This document shows positions 44,725-56,389 of a stretch of 64,000 nucleotides of DNA, piece after piece (position 1 is the first letter of the stretch; every line of letters begins with the position of its first letter). A model generated the notes under the pieces. That model saw only the letters and a program-made list of their open reading frames with translations, was not told the DNA's origin and made no database searches. Both the position numbers and the translations under genes were made by a program. Source of the stretch: Euonymus europaeus (taxonomy: Eukaryota; Streptophyta; Magnoliopsida; Celastrales; Celastraceae); assembly GCA_963580455.1 (NCBI GenBank), contig OY756964.1:3286001-3350000 (forward strand). Reading direction: 5' to 3'.

Positions 44725-44998
44725 CTCTTTCTATTCCATTTTAATTGTCATTTATTCTTTTTTGAGATGTCCCAAAATGCATGTTCATTTCAATTAATGA
44801 AAGCTATTTTTTTTCTTTTTACCCTTAACTTGAAAAGTTCAACAACTAACTTAATAAACATGCACATTAATTAACTTTTTATAGTGCCAAAGTATTTGTC
44901 ATTATAGATAAAAATATAAATGTCAAATTGAAAGAAAATTAAATATTTTCTTAAACTGTGTGAAAAAATGAAGAACAATTAAAATGAGACGAAAAGAA
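44725..44998. mobile_element. Stowaway-type MITE, copy 2, inverted
   Basis: 274 bp between TA dinucleotides. Ends are CTCTTTCTATTCCATTTTAA and TTAAAATGAGACGAAAAGAA. The interior is the reverse complement of the copy at 42189 (for example AAAATGCATGTTCATTTC and TTAACTTGAAAAGTTCAAC), so the two belong to one family and lie in opposite orientation 2.3 kb apart. Confidence 0.8.
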
Positions 44999-45536
44999 TA
45001 AAATTTACTTGACATTATTCAACATGAGCGTTCTTGCAATCATTGCAGACTGAAATGTGATATACTTTAAAGTTTAAATCACAATCATTCAAATTTGATA
45101 AAATGAGAGTCAGTTGACATAAATGAATCATATAAATGATTGTGATTTAATTATATTTCAATATGCAAATATTACATCCCCTTATCCCTCGAAATCCAAC
45201 ACTATAACATTAATTCAATTCATTTAACATCTGATGGCAATATTAGGAAGTTAATTTTCATTCCATTCTTTCCTTTCTCAAGTTACTCTTATTATTTATA
45301 AAACGGAGCCTTTAAGTTATAACAAGGTTAGCTCACAAGCATGGTAGCTGGGCCAGCACGACAAAGCCCATATACGAATCTAGGTTAGACACAAAAACAA
45401 AAAAGTCTTACCCAAGTTCGACTTGCATCCAACCATGGGCCTGCGCCGATAATGACGCTTAAAATCATAATACGTTCAAGTCCTTCATTAGCAAAATGCC
45501 ATTGATACACACAAACAGCTTTAGTACAGTCAAGTT

Positions 45537-48500
45537 CTATACCACTTCACTCATACGCTTACCAGTAGAAGGGAGATTTATGCTGAGATCGTCTAAATTG
45601 GTGCAGCCATGGATGCTTAACCCATGCTCATTAGCCAGGTGTAAAAGGCATATGAAACACAAATGAGGGGAGATGTCTTTGATTGTTGGAGCAGCTCGGC
45701 AGTCGCTAGGAAAACTCTCCAACAGGTTCTTGAAAGATACCTTCTCTTCTTTCTCCTTTTCAGAATAAGAAACAACTGAAGTTAAAACTTACAAAGTAAC
45801 AACTAGTTCAGGATTAGAAAGACAGTGTATTAAGGGCATGAATTGCACAAACTCAATGAATGATAATAACAAATTCCACCATCAACCATATTTAGTTTCT
45901 CCTAAAGAAGATTATATGCAAAAAACAATCCGTAGAGCTTTCAAGTTGTTCACTAGTTTCACAACTCTGCGCTTCAGTTTCTCACCCAATTCAGCTAACT
46001 TTTGAAATCTCAATAATTTTAACATTTGAACATGAGTACAGGTGAAGTTCCAAACAAAAGAAGTTGCATAGATTCCAAGTAGCACCATATAACTCTTGTG
46101 CAAAGGCCAATCATAGTATATAATACTAACAAAAGGATCCTTCACTACATAATGACATGCTGACTCTACAGCTAGAAATCAAGACTAATCACATTTACAC
46201 TTGGAAGTCAAAGCTACTGACTGATGTGAGTAACACTGACCAAGCCCAAATTGCATCCTATCTTGGTTCTAAAGATATTAGTATATTACAAAAAGTTAAC
46301 GAATATACTATATTGATAAGATAATAAGATGCCATCAAACAGAGCGTACGTTTTAGCATACCTCTACAGTCATTTGAGGATACACCTGTATATGGTCCCA
46401 AAGAGTCTCTTTTAGTGCCTGGACATCAACTTGCTTTGAAGTTCTGTCGTACTGGACTTCAATTTTATTCACCTAAATTAAAACAGGGAATCACGTCATA
46501 ACTTAAAAGGTAAAGAACTTCCGTTCACAAAGCTCCAGGAGTGGGTGAGGTCAGGGAAAAGCAAGATGTACGCAGTCTTCCCCCACATAATATACAAAAT
46601 GGTTGTTTCCAGGGTTTGAACTTGTAACCTCTACGTTGCACCTTGCAACTTAACCACTGGGCAACATGTAGATTGCAACTCTAAACTACTAACAGAAATA
46701 AATTAACCATTGAAACAATAAATAGATTGCACCTCTAAAACTAATGCTTGAAGGGACATGTGAGTTTCAACACTCACTTTTCTTAGTGATATATATATAT
46801 TTTTGTCACCCGGTGGAATCTCATAAGCAAATATGTGAAGTTGAAAATCAATGACAGAGATCAATTTGATAGACCTTCCTCCCACAGAGAAATTCAAGTC
46901 TTAAATCGGAGACAGAGTTAAGTTAAAATTGCAAACCAACCTGTCGAGGCTGAGATACAAGTGTGTTGGGCTCTTCTACGTCACTATGACCATTTACATC
47001 ATCAAATTGGCCCCCATGTCCACTTTCATCATCCCAGGATTGCATTGGCTCAGAATCATCGAACTGTTGCCTTAATTCATCTGATAAATATAATAGATTG
47101 ATGATGAGAAAGTACCATTACAATAATTATTGTACAATAAGATAAGAGAATCTGTTCCAAATGTCATGCAGCCACAAGCTGTAAACATCCTGAAACTACA
47201 ATGCAAGCAAAATCCAATCAGGCAGCTATCTTAAAAAAGAAACCCCTGAAGATGTTTGATGCAATTCATGTGGAGTTAACTTACATGATTGTTTTTAGCA
47301 CAAGTTAAAATTGCAAAAAGAAGTTGCAAACAGTAGTCCTTAATCAAATATAATTCGAGAAACAAAACTGATATTTCCAGATTAGTGTACATGATTTCAT
47401 TAATGACTACATGAGTAAAGCGAGTACAACATCAAATGGTAAATGAGACACAGCATCAACAGCAGTGGAACCGTAGAAAATATCAGATTATTGCTATATT
47501 TCATTGCACACATTATTCCACTTCTCGAAGCAATATGGCAAACAAGTACATGAACTCCATATTATTTCTGAGATTTTTAAGGAGGAAGAAAACTTTGACA
47601 CCTTCAATGTTATCTTTGACATGAAATATATTACCTGAGGTCTTCTTTCCTCTCTTGCCAAGACACTACAAGCAGAAATAATTCCATCAGTACATAAGGC
47701 CAAAAAAAGAAGAAGAAAAGAATGCCAGATTCCCAGAGCAAATAAGATCACCATGATATGCTCAGTAAAAGCATTACCATTACATTCGGCTGAAGAAATA
47801 ATTTGACAAGATCCTCAGGTTGGTAGTGACAATCCTCTGGAAGCATTGTATTACAAGGTGCTCTATTTGCAGAAAGCAGTATAGACTTGGGGTTTTTGGG
47901 AGGGGCAAAGACATCTGGAAATTCATTGTCCAAAGCTTTCGTAAAGTCAATATCAAGTTCTGCCTGTTTTTTATTCCTTGACTTATTGGTTGTTACTGGT
48001 GAACCATTTTCTGTGGCATGATCATCTAAACCTACAGAGTTTCAAGATAGCAATTTCAGGAAAATAGACCTCCAAAAGAAATTCCAAAATTGACTATCAT
48101 CTGCTGCCTTACTACTGCAAAACAGCATATATTCAAAAAACATACAATATAAGGACAGGTGAATATTTTATTAATCACCATGCTAACACTCACGCATGGG
48201 CTAAACTTGAACCTTAATTTGGATGGCCAAAAAACTTACAACAATTAATTTTATTTTTAGGTAGGACTTTAGGAGGTTAGTTTTGCAAAAGGCTCCAATA
48301 CCATGTACACATTGGGTTTCTAAGGCGCTGGCTACCTTTATCAAGAGATTATGGGGCCAGCTATGCCCACTTGTGAGGAGAATCTTAGATTTTGGTTAAA
48401 TACTGTGATTTAATTATTTAAATAAATAAATCTACCATCACCTAAATGTTAACCTATTGAGTTGAAACAATTAATTTAACACCACCATACCTTTAGCTTT

Positions 48501-51500
48501 TCGATACTTCCAGTAATCTGGACCTGCCCAGGAATTTTGATTTGATGAGAATCCCAAATTTAGAAACAGGAATCCATCTACTCTCTCAAATCTGTCATCA
48601 ATATCAGGGTTGCAAAAAGAAATTGATTCATTTTCCTGCAGAATTTGATCATGGCCTATTAGAAAATAGCATTGACCAATATCTTTCCACAACTGAAAGA
48701 ATTTTTTTGAAAGGATGTACTTCTGATAGCCAAAGCCAGTTCTACAGTTATATTAACAAGAACCTCATCATAACATGGAAACACTGCATCTGCACCATTG
48801 GGTTTTTCGTTAACAAAATCATGATCAAATTCCCAGGTCCCACAATTCTCAAATGCATCACCCTCAAACTCTGCTGCACTATCATGATCTGCATCAACTT
48901 CTTTGATTGATTGCTGGCAATATGAAAATGTATCTTGTGGCCTCCTGTTATCTTCATCAAAATGGTTGACAATATTCCTCAGAGTGGGCGAAATTTCATC
49001 CTTCGTACGCATGTTGAGTACCATTTGTTCAATGTATTCTGTGAAGTAAGCAAGAAGATGACATTTAGCAAAATAATATTCGAAGCTTGGAGCATAGACA
49101 ACGCAACAGAGACCAAAAACAACATCCATGACTACAGCAACACTCTAGTGAAAGAATGATATGATTACGAAACATGAACTGCCCCCCACTAATACAAAGT
49201 TACAAACCTCTGGTGAATGTAAGATCAATTGCATCTGAATTCTCAGATCGGATTTCACATGATGTGCACTTCCCAGGTACTTCTTGTGAATCAAAGAGCA
49301 CTCGACATCCAGCATACACTCCAAGATTATTCAGTAAAAGACCTTTGGCCCCGCCTTCGTCAAATTGTGCAGTTGTCTGATGATAAAGTGGATCTACAGA
49401 AAATGCAACTGAAAAAGAAACAAGATTTCCTTACAAACTCATGAATTTCACACTGGAAACAAAAATAGAGTAGGAAGGCTAGTCACCATCAAACTTTTTC
49501 ACATTGAGAGCCTCAAAGGATGATTCCAATGTAGATAAAGGTGATATCTGCATATGTAGAGTGGTGTTAGTTCATGTTTTTAACAAATTAATATAGTTCA
49601 AAAAACAGGAAATGCTTAACCTTTTTGTCCATCTCTTTCTTAGACTGATCTTCCTCTTTGCCTCCCTCAATGTTAGCATCCTCCACGTTTGCATCTGCTA
49701 TTGAAAGATCACATTAAAAGAACGCAGTTATTGGAAAACGTTGAACTGACATTCAAATCGACGCTACATGTAAAAACTCAAAAAAGATAGTTTTTCAATC
49801 CATCCTAGTAATTTGTCCCAAGTCCCAACCATAAAGCAGAATCTAAAAGTAGTAAAAGGAAACAAAAGTTGGTGCACAAAGATCTAATAGACTAATAGTA
49901 ATGGCAAGATTTAGGAAGAACAGATCTATGTACCATAGAGCAGCTGTATTAGCCACCATGGTTCCCCCTTACAATAAAGATCTTAGAAATTTCATCTTGC
50001 TGCTTCTAATTTCTAAATATTATACAATGCACATTGAAGGTTGAAGCACCAAAACACCACAAAACTCTCTACATCAACTGCCGCTCGTTGAGGAGGATTA
50101 CCTACAAAGTTGATAATAACTTAATATTTTCAGCTTGTCCTCCATTCATTGGTTGTTGAGAATCAAAAGGAAAAGACGAAACAAGAGAAGAAACACTTTG
50201 ACAATCAACAAAAATAGCCAACCTAGAAAAATGACAACAGAAACTAAGCATGTAAACAAAGAACAAGCAAAGTCTGAGATTGTGAGATGCCTAACCTTGT
50301 TCATTATCATGGCCTGCTCTATTAATCCCACCAAGGACCTTGTATGCCTCTGAGTGCACTGAATCCACCCTTAATGAGTATATTTTAACTCCAGCTTCTA
50401 AGCTGCAACTAGCCTGCAGAAATAAAAACAAATAGAGTTCTCCATTCAATTGATTCTCACAGCCAGCAGTAGTCCACAAGCATGCCATTAAATGGAAATT
50501 ATGCAACAGAAATGTCGAAAGGAACTAGAAGATGTAAAATCTTGGAAGAGGCAGTTAAAAAAAAACCCAAAATAAATTGACGTCTTCTCCACTCCAAACA
50601 GGCTCGAAGAAACCAGATAAAGATGATCATCTCAAAACAGATCTAGGCATAGCCATTCACAAATCTGCAGAGCTAAGAGTACTGAAGTTTAAAGAAATGT
50701 GTTTCTCTTATCAAAATATCCACTAACATGATTGAGGAATCCTTCTAGCAACCAAAGATTAGCCCATGAGAACATACATGACCAGACATCACTCATCAGT
50801 TCAAATACTTTCTTTAAACACTTATACAAATATACTAATTGTATTTACAATCAGAGTAATTAGTTAGATCTCAAAAAAAAAAAAAAAAAACCCATTCATC
50901 GTGTCCAAATTCTAAATTCCCCACACTTGGTCAGATTACTCAAACTTTTTAACTTTTAAGGCATGATTCACATGTGCATTTAGGAATTCATATCCAAAAT
51001 TACCTGCTGTAATAAGCTGGCAGAGGTTATGAACTTAAAAATTGCTGAAACATTACCTTCTGGAAATTTGTCTCGACATCACCCTCTTCTTCCACCTTAA
51101 TAATCTCGTAAAGATGGTCAATCAATCCAAACTCCCATGTATTCTTTTGATTAATTTTCTGCGCCACATTAACAGATAATAAGAAAATTAAATAGAACAT
51201 GACCCAATATACCAAATAAAAAAATTGAGGAAAAGATTAAGTAATGCATCTCTTTCTCGAACATGAAAATAAGCTACACAAAAACAAGCAAACTATCACC
51301 GACATTTTCGCTTGCGAGTTTGATGCAATTGTTCAGCAAGTCGAGGATCTGCTCCTTGCCGAGGCAGGGGTCAGGATCGCGAGGCTGTGGAGCATTAACC
51401 GCTAAAGACTTGCGACGGATGGCAGCAGCACGGGCGGCACGGGCCTGGGCTCTCTCGAGGTGGTCATCGTTGGATCCAATGAAGAAAGGGCTGGTTGGGG

Positions 51501-51573
51501 ATTGGATGAGCGCGGCCATGGGGAGCCTCTGCTTCTGGGCCCCCGTCGGGTTAGGGCTTAGGGTTTCTGCCAT
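45537..51573 (-). CDS. CAP-H: Condensin complex subunit 2 (CAP-H, kleisin)
   Basis: This is the kleisin of condensin I, which bridges the SMC2 and SMC4 heads in mitotic and meiotic chromosome compaction; it is essential in plants. Thirteen exons on the minus strand: 51573-51304, 51158-51057, 50413-50296, 49694-49621, 49547-49487, 49408-49208, 49038-48764, 48635-48491, 48031-47778, 47665-47635, 47080-46941, 46472-46362, 45755-45537, giving 666 aa, as in other plants. Landmarks: PTSPFFIGSNDDHLERAQAR at the N terminus, EAGVKIYSLRVDSVHSEAYK, FDEGGAKGLLLNNLGVY, NSWAGPDYWKYRKAK, FAPPKNPKSILL, LPEDCHYQPEDLVKLF, and the C-terminal winged helix ISPHLCFICLLHLANEHGL. The ATG lies 75 bases inside a longer open frame; MAETL matches the expected plant start. 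The exon 1 donor is the weak GTCGGT, exon 4 has a TAGCAG tandem acceptor, and exon 10 is only 31 nt. Confidence 0.95.
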
Positions 51574-52745
51574 ATTCGAAACAAGTTCCGGCAGAGAAAT
51601 CAAAAGTTTCTGGTGCTCTTGAGAGAAATAGATGCAATCTGCGCACACCGTAGTGTATTGGAGTAACCTCTAGGCCGTTGTTTCTTCCCTCCGATTTATG
51701 TTTTAAATTCTTTTGGATGAGGCGGTGGTACTGGTGGGGTCGCACAAACGTGTTTTCAAAAGAACCGTACGATGAAATTTGCAGATCGTGACCGTCGTTA
51801 CCTACTAGGCTAACCGACCAATTTGAGCCGTACGTAAATACAAAGCAGCCCTGAATTGTACGAGACAATCGAAGTCAGATTCGTAAAGCAAGAGATTATA
51901 TGCCTTTTTTCTAGATTAATGAGTTTACAACTTAATCATTTTACGCTCCAATTCACATGTGATACGTGTACGTGTTAATACCTCTAAATAATACTTAAAA
52001 CATCTCTAATCAAATTAACATGTAAAAAACTAATTGATCTTCCTAGATTTAGTATCGTTATGAGTGAGAGTTAAAAAAGTAAGAAGACTACTTCTCTTTG
52101 TATAATTCATGGACCTATTGAGTCTCTGTGTTTGTGTTGAATATTCCTCCTCCTTGGTATAAAAAAACAAAAAATACCCTTAATCATAATTTGATAGCTT
52201 AAACACTGTCATAACATTTGTCATATCAAACACCAATAACTTATACGCTAACGAACTTCAATTCTACCAAACACAAGCCAAGTAATCACTTGGATACTCT
52301 CTCAAGTTAAAGAAATTATGAGTTTAAACGGAGAAAACTTAATGATTTTCAAAAATAAATACGTACTACCGAAGGAGGATCCAAAGCACACAGTACATTT
52401 TCTGAAGTGAAACACTATGATGCTAATAAAGATCGATTACTGTATCCACACTAGTGATATAATCAACGCTTGAAACCAAAAGATAAAGATAATTTGATTT
52501 AACTCGAAAGATTTGGAATTACATAGCAGAGTCACTTAGGAAGTAAAAGGGGGCATTGTGTCATCGCAAAATATATGAATAAGAATGCACACCAACAAAA
52601 ACACGAGTCCAAGCCAATTTGTAAACTTTCCAACTAGGGGAACTTTTTCTCGTTAAATACTTGCAGTCTTCCATGGCAACTACATGCATATAACCAACAG
52701 CTGCTTCTGAGAAGGTAAAAAATAATCAGTTTGGTTAACCACGTC
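51574..52745. other. Intergenic DNA upstream of CAP-H
   Basis: The CAP-H promoter and leader occupy the left end (TGGTGGGGTCGCAC and CCGTTG words around 51670-51740, no clear TATA). From 51900 to 52740 I see only AT-rich DNA and the 3' UTR of the DUF212 gene. Confidence 0.6.
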
Positions 52746-54863
52746 TCAACTGGTGTTGCTCATCAGAAATGCCACAATGCATCCCAACAGACCCCCGGCC
52801 ACAACCTGTAAAAAGGTCAATGAAAAGCTTTTGTTTTTAGCTCTTTTACTTGGTATATTCTTTAAAAATATGTAAAAATGTATTTATTAGTAACAACCTG
52901 AAGTGGAGTGTGTCCAAGTAGTTCACGCAGAGGTCTAACAGTGGATAATGGGTGTTCCGGAGGGAATTCGCACACAATTTGATTCAGCAACTGTAGCAAA
53001 TGAAACGATCATGACCAAGGATGCATGAAAGAGTCTATGACAGTGTCAATGTGTCTAACAAGAAGCAGTAAATGGAGGCAATGAGGTTTAGATGAATGTT
53101 ACAGGACTTACTTCAGCCTGCCGACCAGCATGAAGCCTGACCCCCGAAGCATCATACATCACCTGTGTATATCAAATATATATCAAGCATTTCCACTTCG
53201 CTGAAATTTCAAATTTGTATGGGCAAAATGTTCCAAAACATAACCAACTCAAGATTAATTAAGAGATTCTGTACAACTTCTTCAACATCAGTAACAAGAT
53301 AAACCAGTACCAATAAAAGACCTCTGACATGATTCATCAAGATGAAAACAGCACTTCATTATATTTTAAATTGAGTTGTTTATGAACAACAGCAGTAATT
53401 CACTAAGCCCACTAGTTTCTAAGATGGCTGCAATAACCAAACTATACACATCCAAGGTTTATATGTCATGAACCACTTGTAATTAACCATTGCAATGCGC
53501 CATCAAAGAGAAACTACACATTTTTAAACTTTAAATGAACTCCAAACAAAGAACCAATTTACATCCATAGAACTTATAACCCATGTGAGACAAACTTAGT
53601 CATATCACAGGTTGGAACCCAATAAAGCTCAAACCACAAGGCACATACATACTGAACATTGAAAATTTTGATTTATTATACAAATGCTGTAATGAAACTG
53701 GGAAACAAGGGAAATTAAATCAACCAGGTAAGCATTTGACACAATCCAAAGAACAATATAAGTCCAAAAGCACATACAACACATGCAAAAACCACTGCAA
53801 TAGCAAAAGCTGATCCTCCAGTCCCGTCTTGTAAGCCTATAGCCATCGCTAGAGCTGTCACAGTTGCGGAATGTGAAGATGGCATCCCACCAGAATCAAG
53901 TAACTTTTTGGAATCCCATTTCTTTTCTTTGTACCTGAGCATCTAGGAAAACATGTAGAAAAACTGAGTGATCAATTGGAATACATGAACTACATATGTC
54001 AACACAGAACCTATAGCACCCAAAAATAAATAAGACCACCAACCCAATGGCAGAAGTGAGCCATTCCCCTGGCAATAGCTGATATGAAGCAAGTCCACCA
54101 TGGAGCATCAATCAAGGAAAAAAACAGGTCTTACCAGTACCACTCTGTAAATGCTAAATGCATGACCATGTGAAGGACGGAGGATATTCCATTACTAATG
54201 CAAGAAAATTTTAAGGTCGCATAAATTGCTCATTAAAAAAAGTGTCGCATAAATTGCATTTGCAATCCAGAGATTACAAAAGGCACCCACATCCCACCCT
54301 CCAGGACATCTAACTATAGTAAAGAGCCTCCAAACGAGTTCCATGTTGATTACCTAATGCCTTTCTCCAAATTTCTCGAACGTTGTCAAATTTTCATATA
54401 AAATTATGAGCAACAAAAATTGGACTCTAAAATCCCTCGAGAATTCTCCTTTTCAGATTATTATAACGACTAAAAAAACGCTCAAATTGCTAGATCTTGA
54501 TTGCCCTCTCAAACAATAATCAATTCCATCACATTCACATAAATTTAACTTTTTCAGCAAAGTTTTAAAGCGGTTACTTCAATTTAGAAAATCACCATTA
54601 CAAAATAGAAGAAGAAAACCAAAATAATTTGGAAGTAACAAATTAAAGAAATGGGAGGAAGAACAACATAAGAAATATAAATAATTTTTACGGTTAAATT
54701 TGACGGACCAGGTGGTGAAGAGCTTGAGGAATTGAGCGAGAGCGAAGGCGAGGAAGGCCGATAGGACAGGGAGGTTATTTGGAAGCAGAGACGAAGAACT
54801 CGACGTTGCCGTTTGGGCCGTCCTCAGCGATGCCGTATCCCCTGCCCTAACCACCACGTCCAT
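52746..54863 (-). CDS. DUF212 (PAP2/vanadium haloperoxidase-related) membrane protein
   Basis: This is a small membrane protein of the DUF212/YuiD family, annotated in plants as acid phosphatase/vanadium-dependent haloperoxidase-related; its biochemical activity is unproven. Five exons in phase: 54863-54709, 53934-53778, 53162-53112, 52990-52898, 52805-52746, giving 171 aa. Hydrophobic segments are about 33-48 (LSAFLAFALAQFLKLF), 86-104 (SAFAIAVVFACVVMYDASG) and the C terminus (VAGGLLGCIVAFLMS). The family core is KLLDSGGMPSSHSATVTALA, carrying the SGxxSSH phosphatase motif, then GVRLHAGRQAELLNQIV and LRELLGHTPLQV. The reading FTTW|YKEKKWDSK fixes the exon 1 donor at GTCCGT, a weak +3C site; the better-looking GTAAAA further on breaks the frame. 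The N terminus (residues 5-30) is Ser/Thr/Ala-rich and might be a targeting peptide. Confidence 0.88.
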
Positions 54864-56389
54864 TTCTCGATCTCGTCAATCAGAATTCGATAGAGGTGAT
54901 CGATCTCCGCAGATTAAACTGCTGATCGTGAAAAAGATATTGGTCTCTCTCCCAGTCTCAATTTCCAACTCTCTCCTTTCCACTTTCCAGCAACCCGACG
55001 GTACTGCAAAACAGTGGGCCTAAATGGAGATTTGAGGCCCATAAATAGGCTGCCTGGGCCGATGAAATTGAAATTGAAACTGAAAGGCTGAAGTCGGCGA
55101 GATTGGATATTTGGTTTGGATCTATAGGAATGGAAAAAATGGGTTCTCAGAGATTTTGGATTGGATAATATAGGATGCTTATAAATGTTTTGAATACTAG
55201 ACTCAAACTTATTTGAATTTTTGGGATGAATTTAAATACAAACTAGTCAATCGGAAAATAATAAAATTTTGATTATTTGTTTATTTCAGAATATACGTTA
55301 ATTTATATTCTGTCATCCATACTCTCAGACATTCTCAAATTTTACGTTTTATGATGTTTTATACTCTATATGAGACATACTCTGATCCAAACGGTTCCGA
55401 CAAGTAAGGCTCTGTTTGTTTTGCATTGTACACTGGGTTTTATTTTGTTTCATTGTAGGCACCACAACGTTAATGTCTTCAACCAAACAATACATGCAAG
55501 ATCGGGTTTTAGACGTTAATAAGCAGTGCAAATGTTTCAAACTCCTATTGTCTAAATTGCCCAAAGAAGATTCATGTCTTGCCCCTTTATAATTAATATT
55601 TCATGATATTTTTTTGTCATTTCATCTAAAATATTAAAACAAGAACCTAATGTATAGAAAACGAACCAAATGCCCTGCAACATTTTATACAACTTAAAAT
55701 TATGAATTTCACAGCTTTTTCCATAACATTTTTAACAATTTTAAGCACAATATTTTTAATATCTATAAGCTGTAAAATATAATTATAAAATACACAGATC
55801 CTAAATCCTAACAATTTTAAGCACAATATTTTTAATAACTATAAGCTGTAAAATATAATTATAAAATACACAGATCCTAAATTCTAAAAGAAATTTGTAT
55901 TTAAACCCCGATACATTTTAAGTAGAAAAAATCTCTCTCTAAAATTTCCATCCTCCAAACCAGACAGTGTTCCAGACAGAATTTTGCCACACGTAGTTAC
56001 CATTAACTATCTGTCCCAACGCGACTTCAGATTTCTGAATGACAAATCTTCGAATTACTAAAATAACAAAATATGTATATGAAAGTAACAGAGAAAAAGG
56101 TAAGAGACTGTATCTGCAACTACAAATGTATTCCCCAACAAAAGAAACAAGCAAATATGGCAGGGAAGGAATCGAGTTACAAATATATGAACTATCACAT
56201 ACATTAAATACACCGTTACGACTAATAAGATCAGTATCTTTATGGAGTTGAGTGAGTTCCATAAACAATAGCCAATGATGACTCCGACACTCCAATCTGA
56301 TCCGGCCAAGTGCCAACTACACGAAGACTGGGAGCAAGGAGCAACATCACTGCACAACGTATCTCACAACATAGCAATTAGATCTGGCA
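54864..56389. other. Intergenic DNA between the DUF212 and UFD1-like genes
   Basis: The DUF212 promoter lies at the left end (54864-55060). A tandem duplication of 76 bp lies at 55734-55885. A GGCTCTGTTTGTTTTGC word at about 55408 resembles a Tourist/PIF terminal repeat, but no partner end was found. The 3' UTR of the UFD1-like gene is at the right end. Confidence 0.55.
55734..55885. repeat. Tandem duplication, 76-bp unit, two copies
   Basis: AACAATTTTAAGCACAATAT through CACAGATCCTAAATCCT is present twice, at 55734-55809 and 55810-55885, with only a few mismatches. It is non-coding. Confidence 0.9.

Larger units (their letters stand above)
40392..45536. other. 5-kb AT-rich intergenic region with transposon remnants
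   Basis: No gene found between the HPL promoter and the 3' end of the CAP-H gene. Contains dispersed repeat copy D, a possible LTR-like fragment (41270-41780), two Stowaway MITEs of one family in opposite orientation, and a diverged 150-bp duplication (43206 and 43865). The rest is low-complexity A/T sequence. Confidence 0.7.

Noticed and set aside
54579..54708. DUF212 exon 1 extended to a GTAAAA donor or read through
   Set aside because: The extension does not join to exon 2 in phase and interrupts the conserved FTTW-YKEKKW junction.
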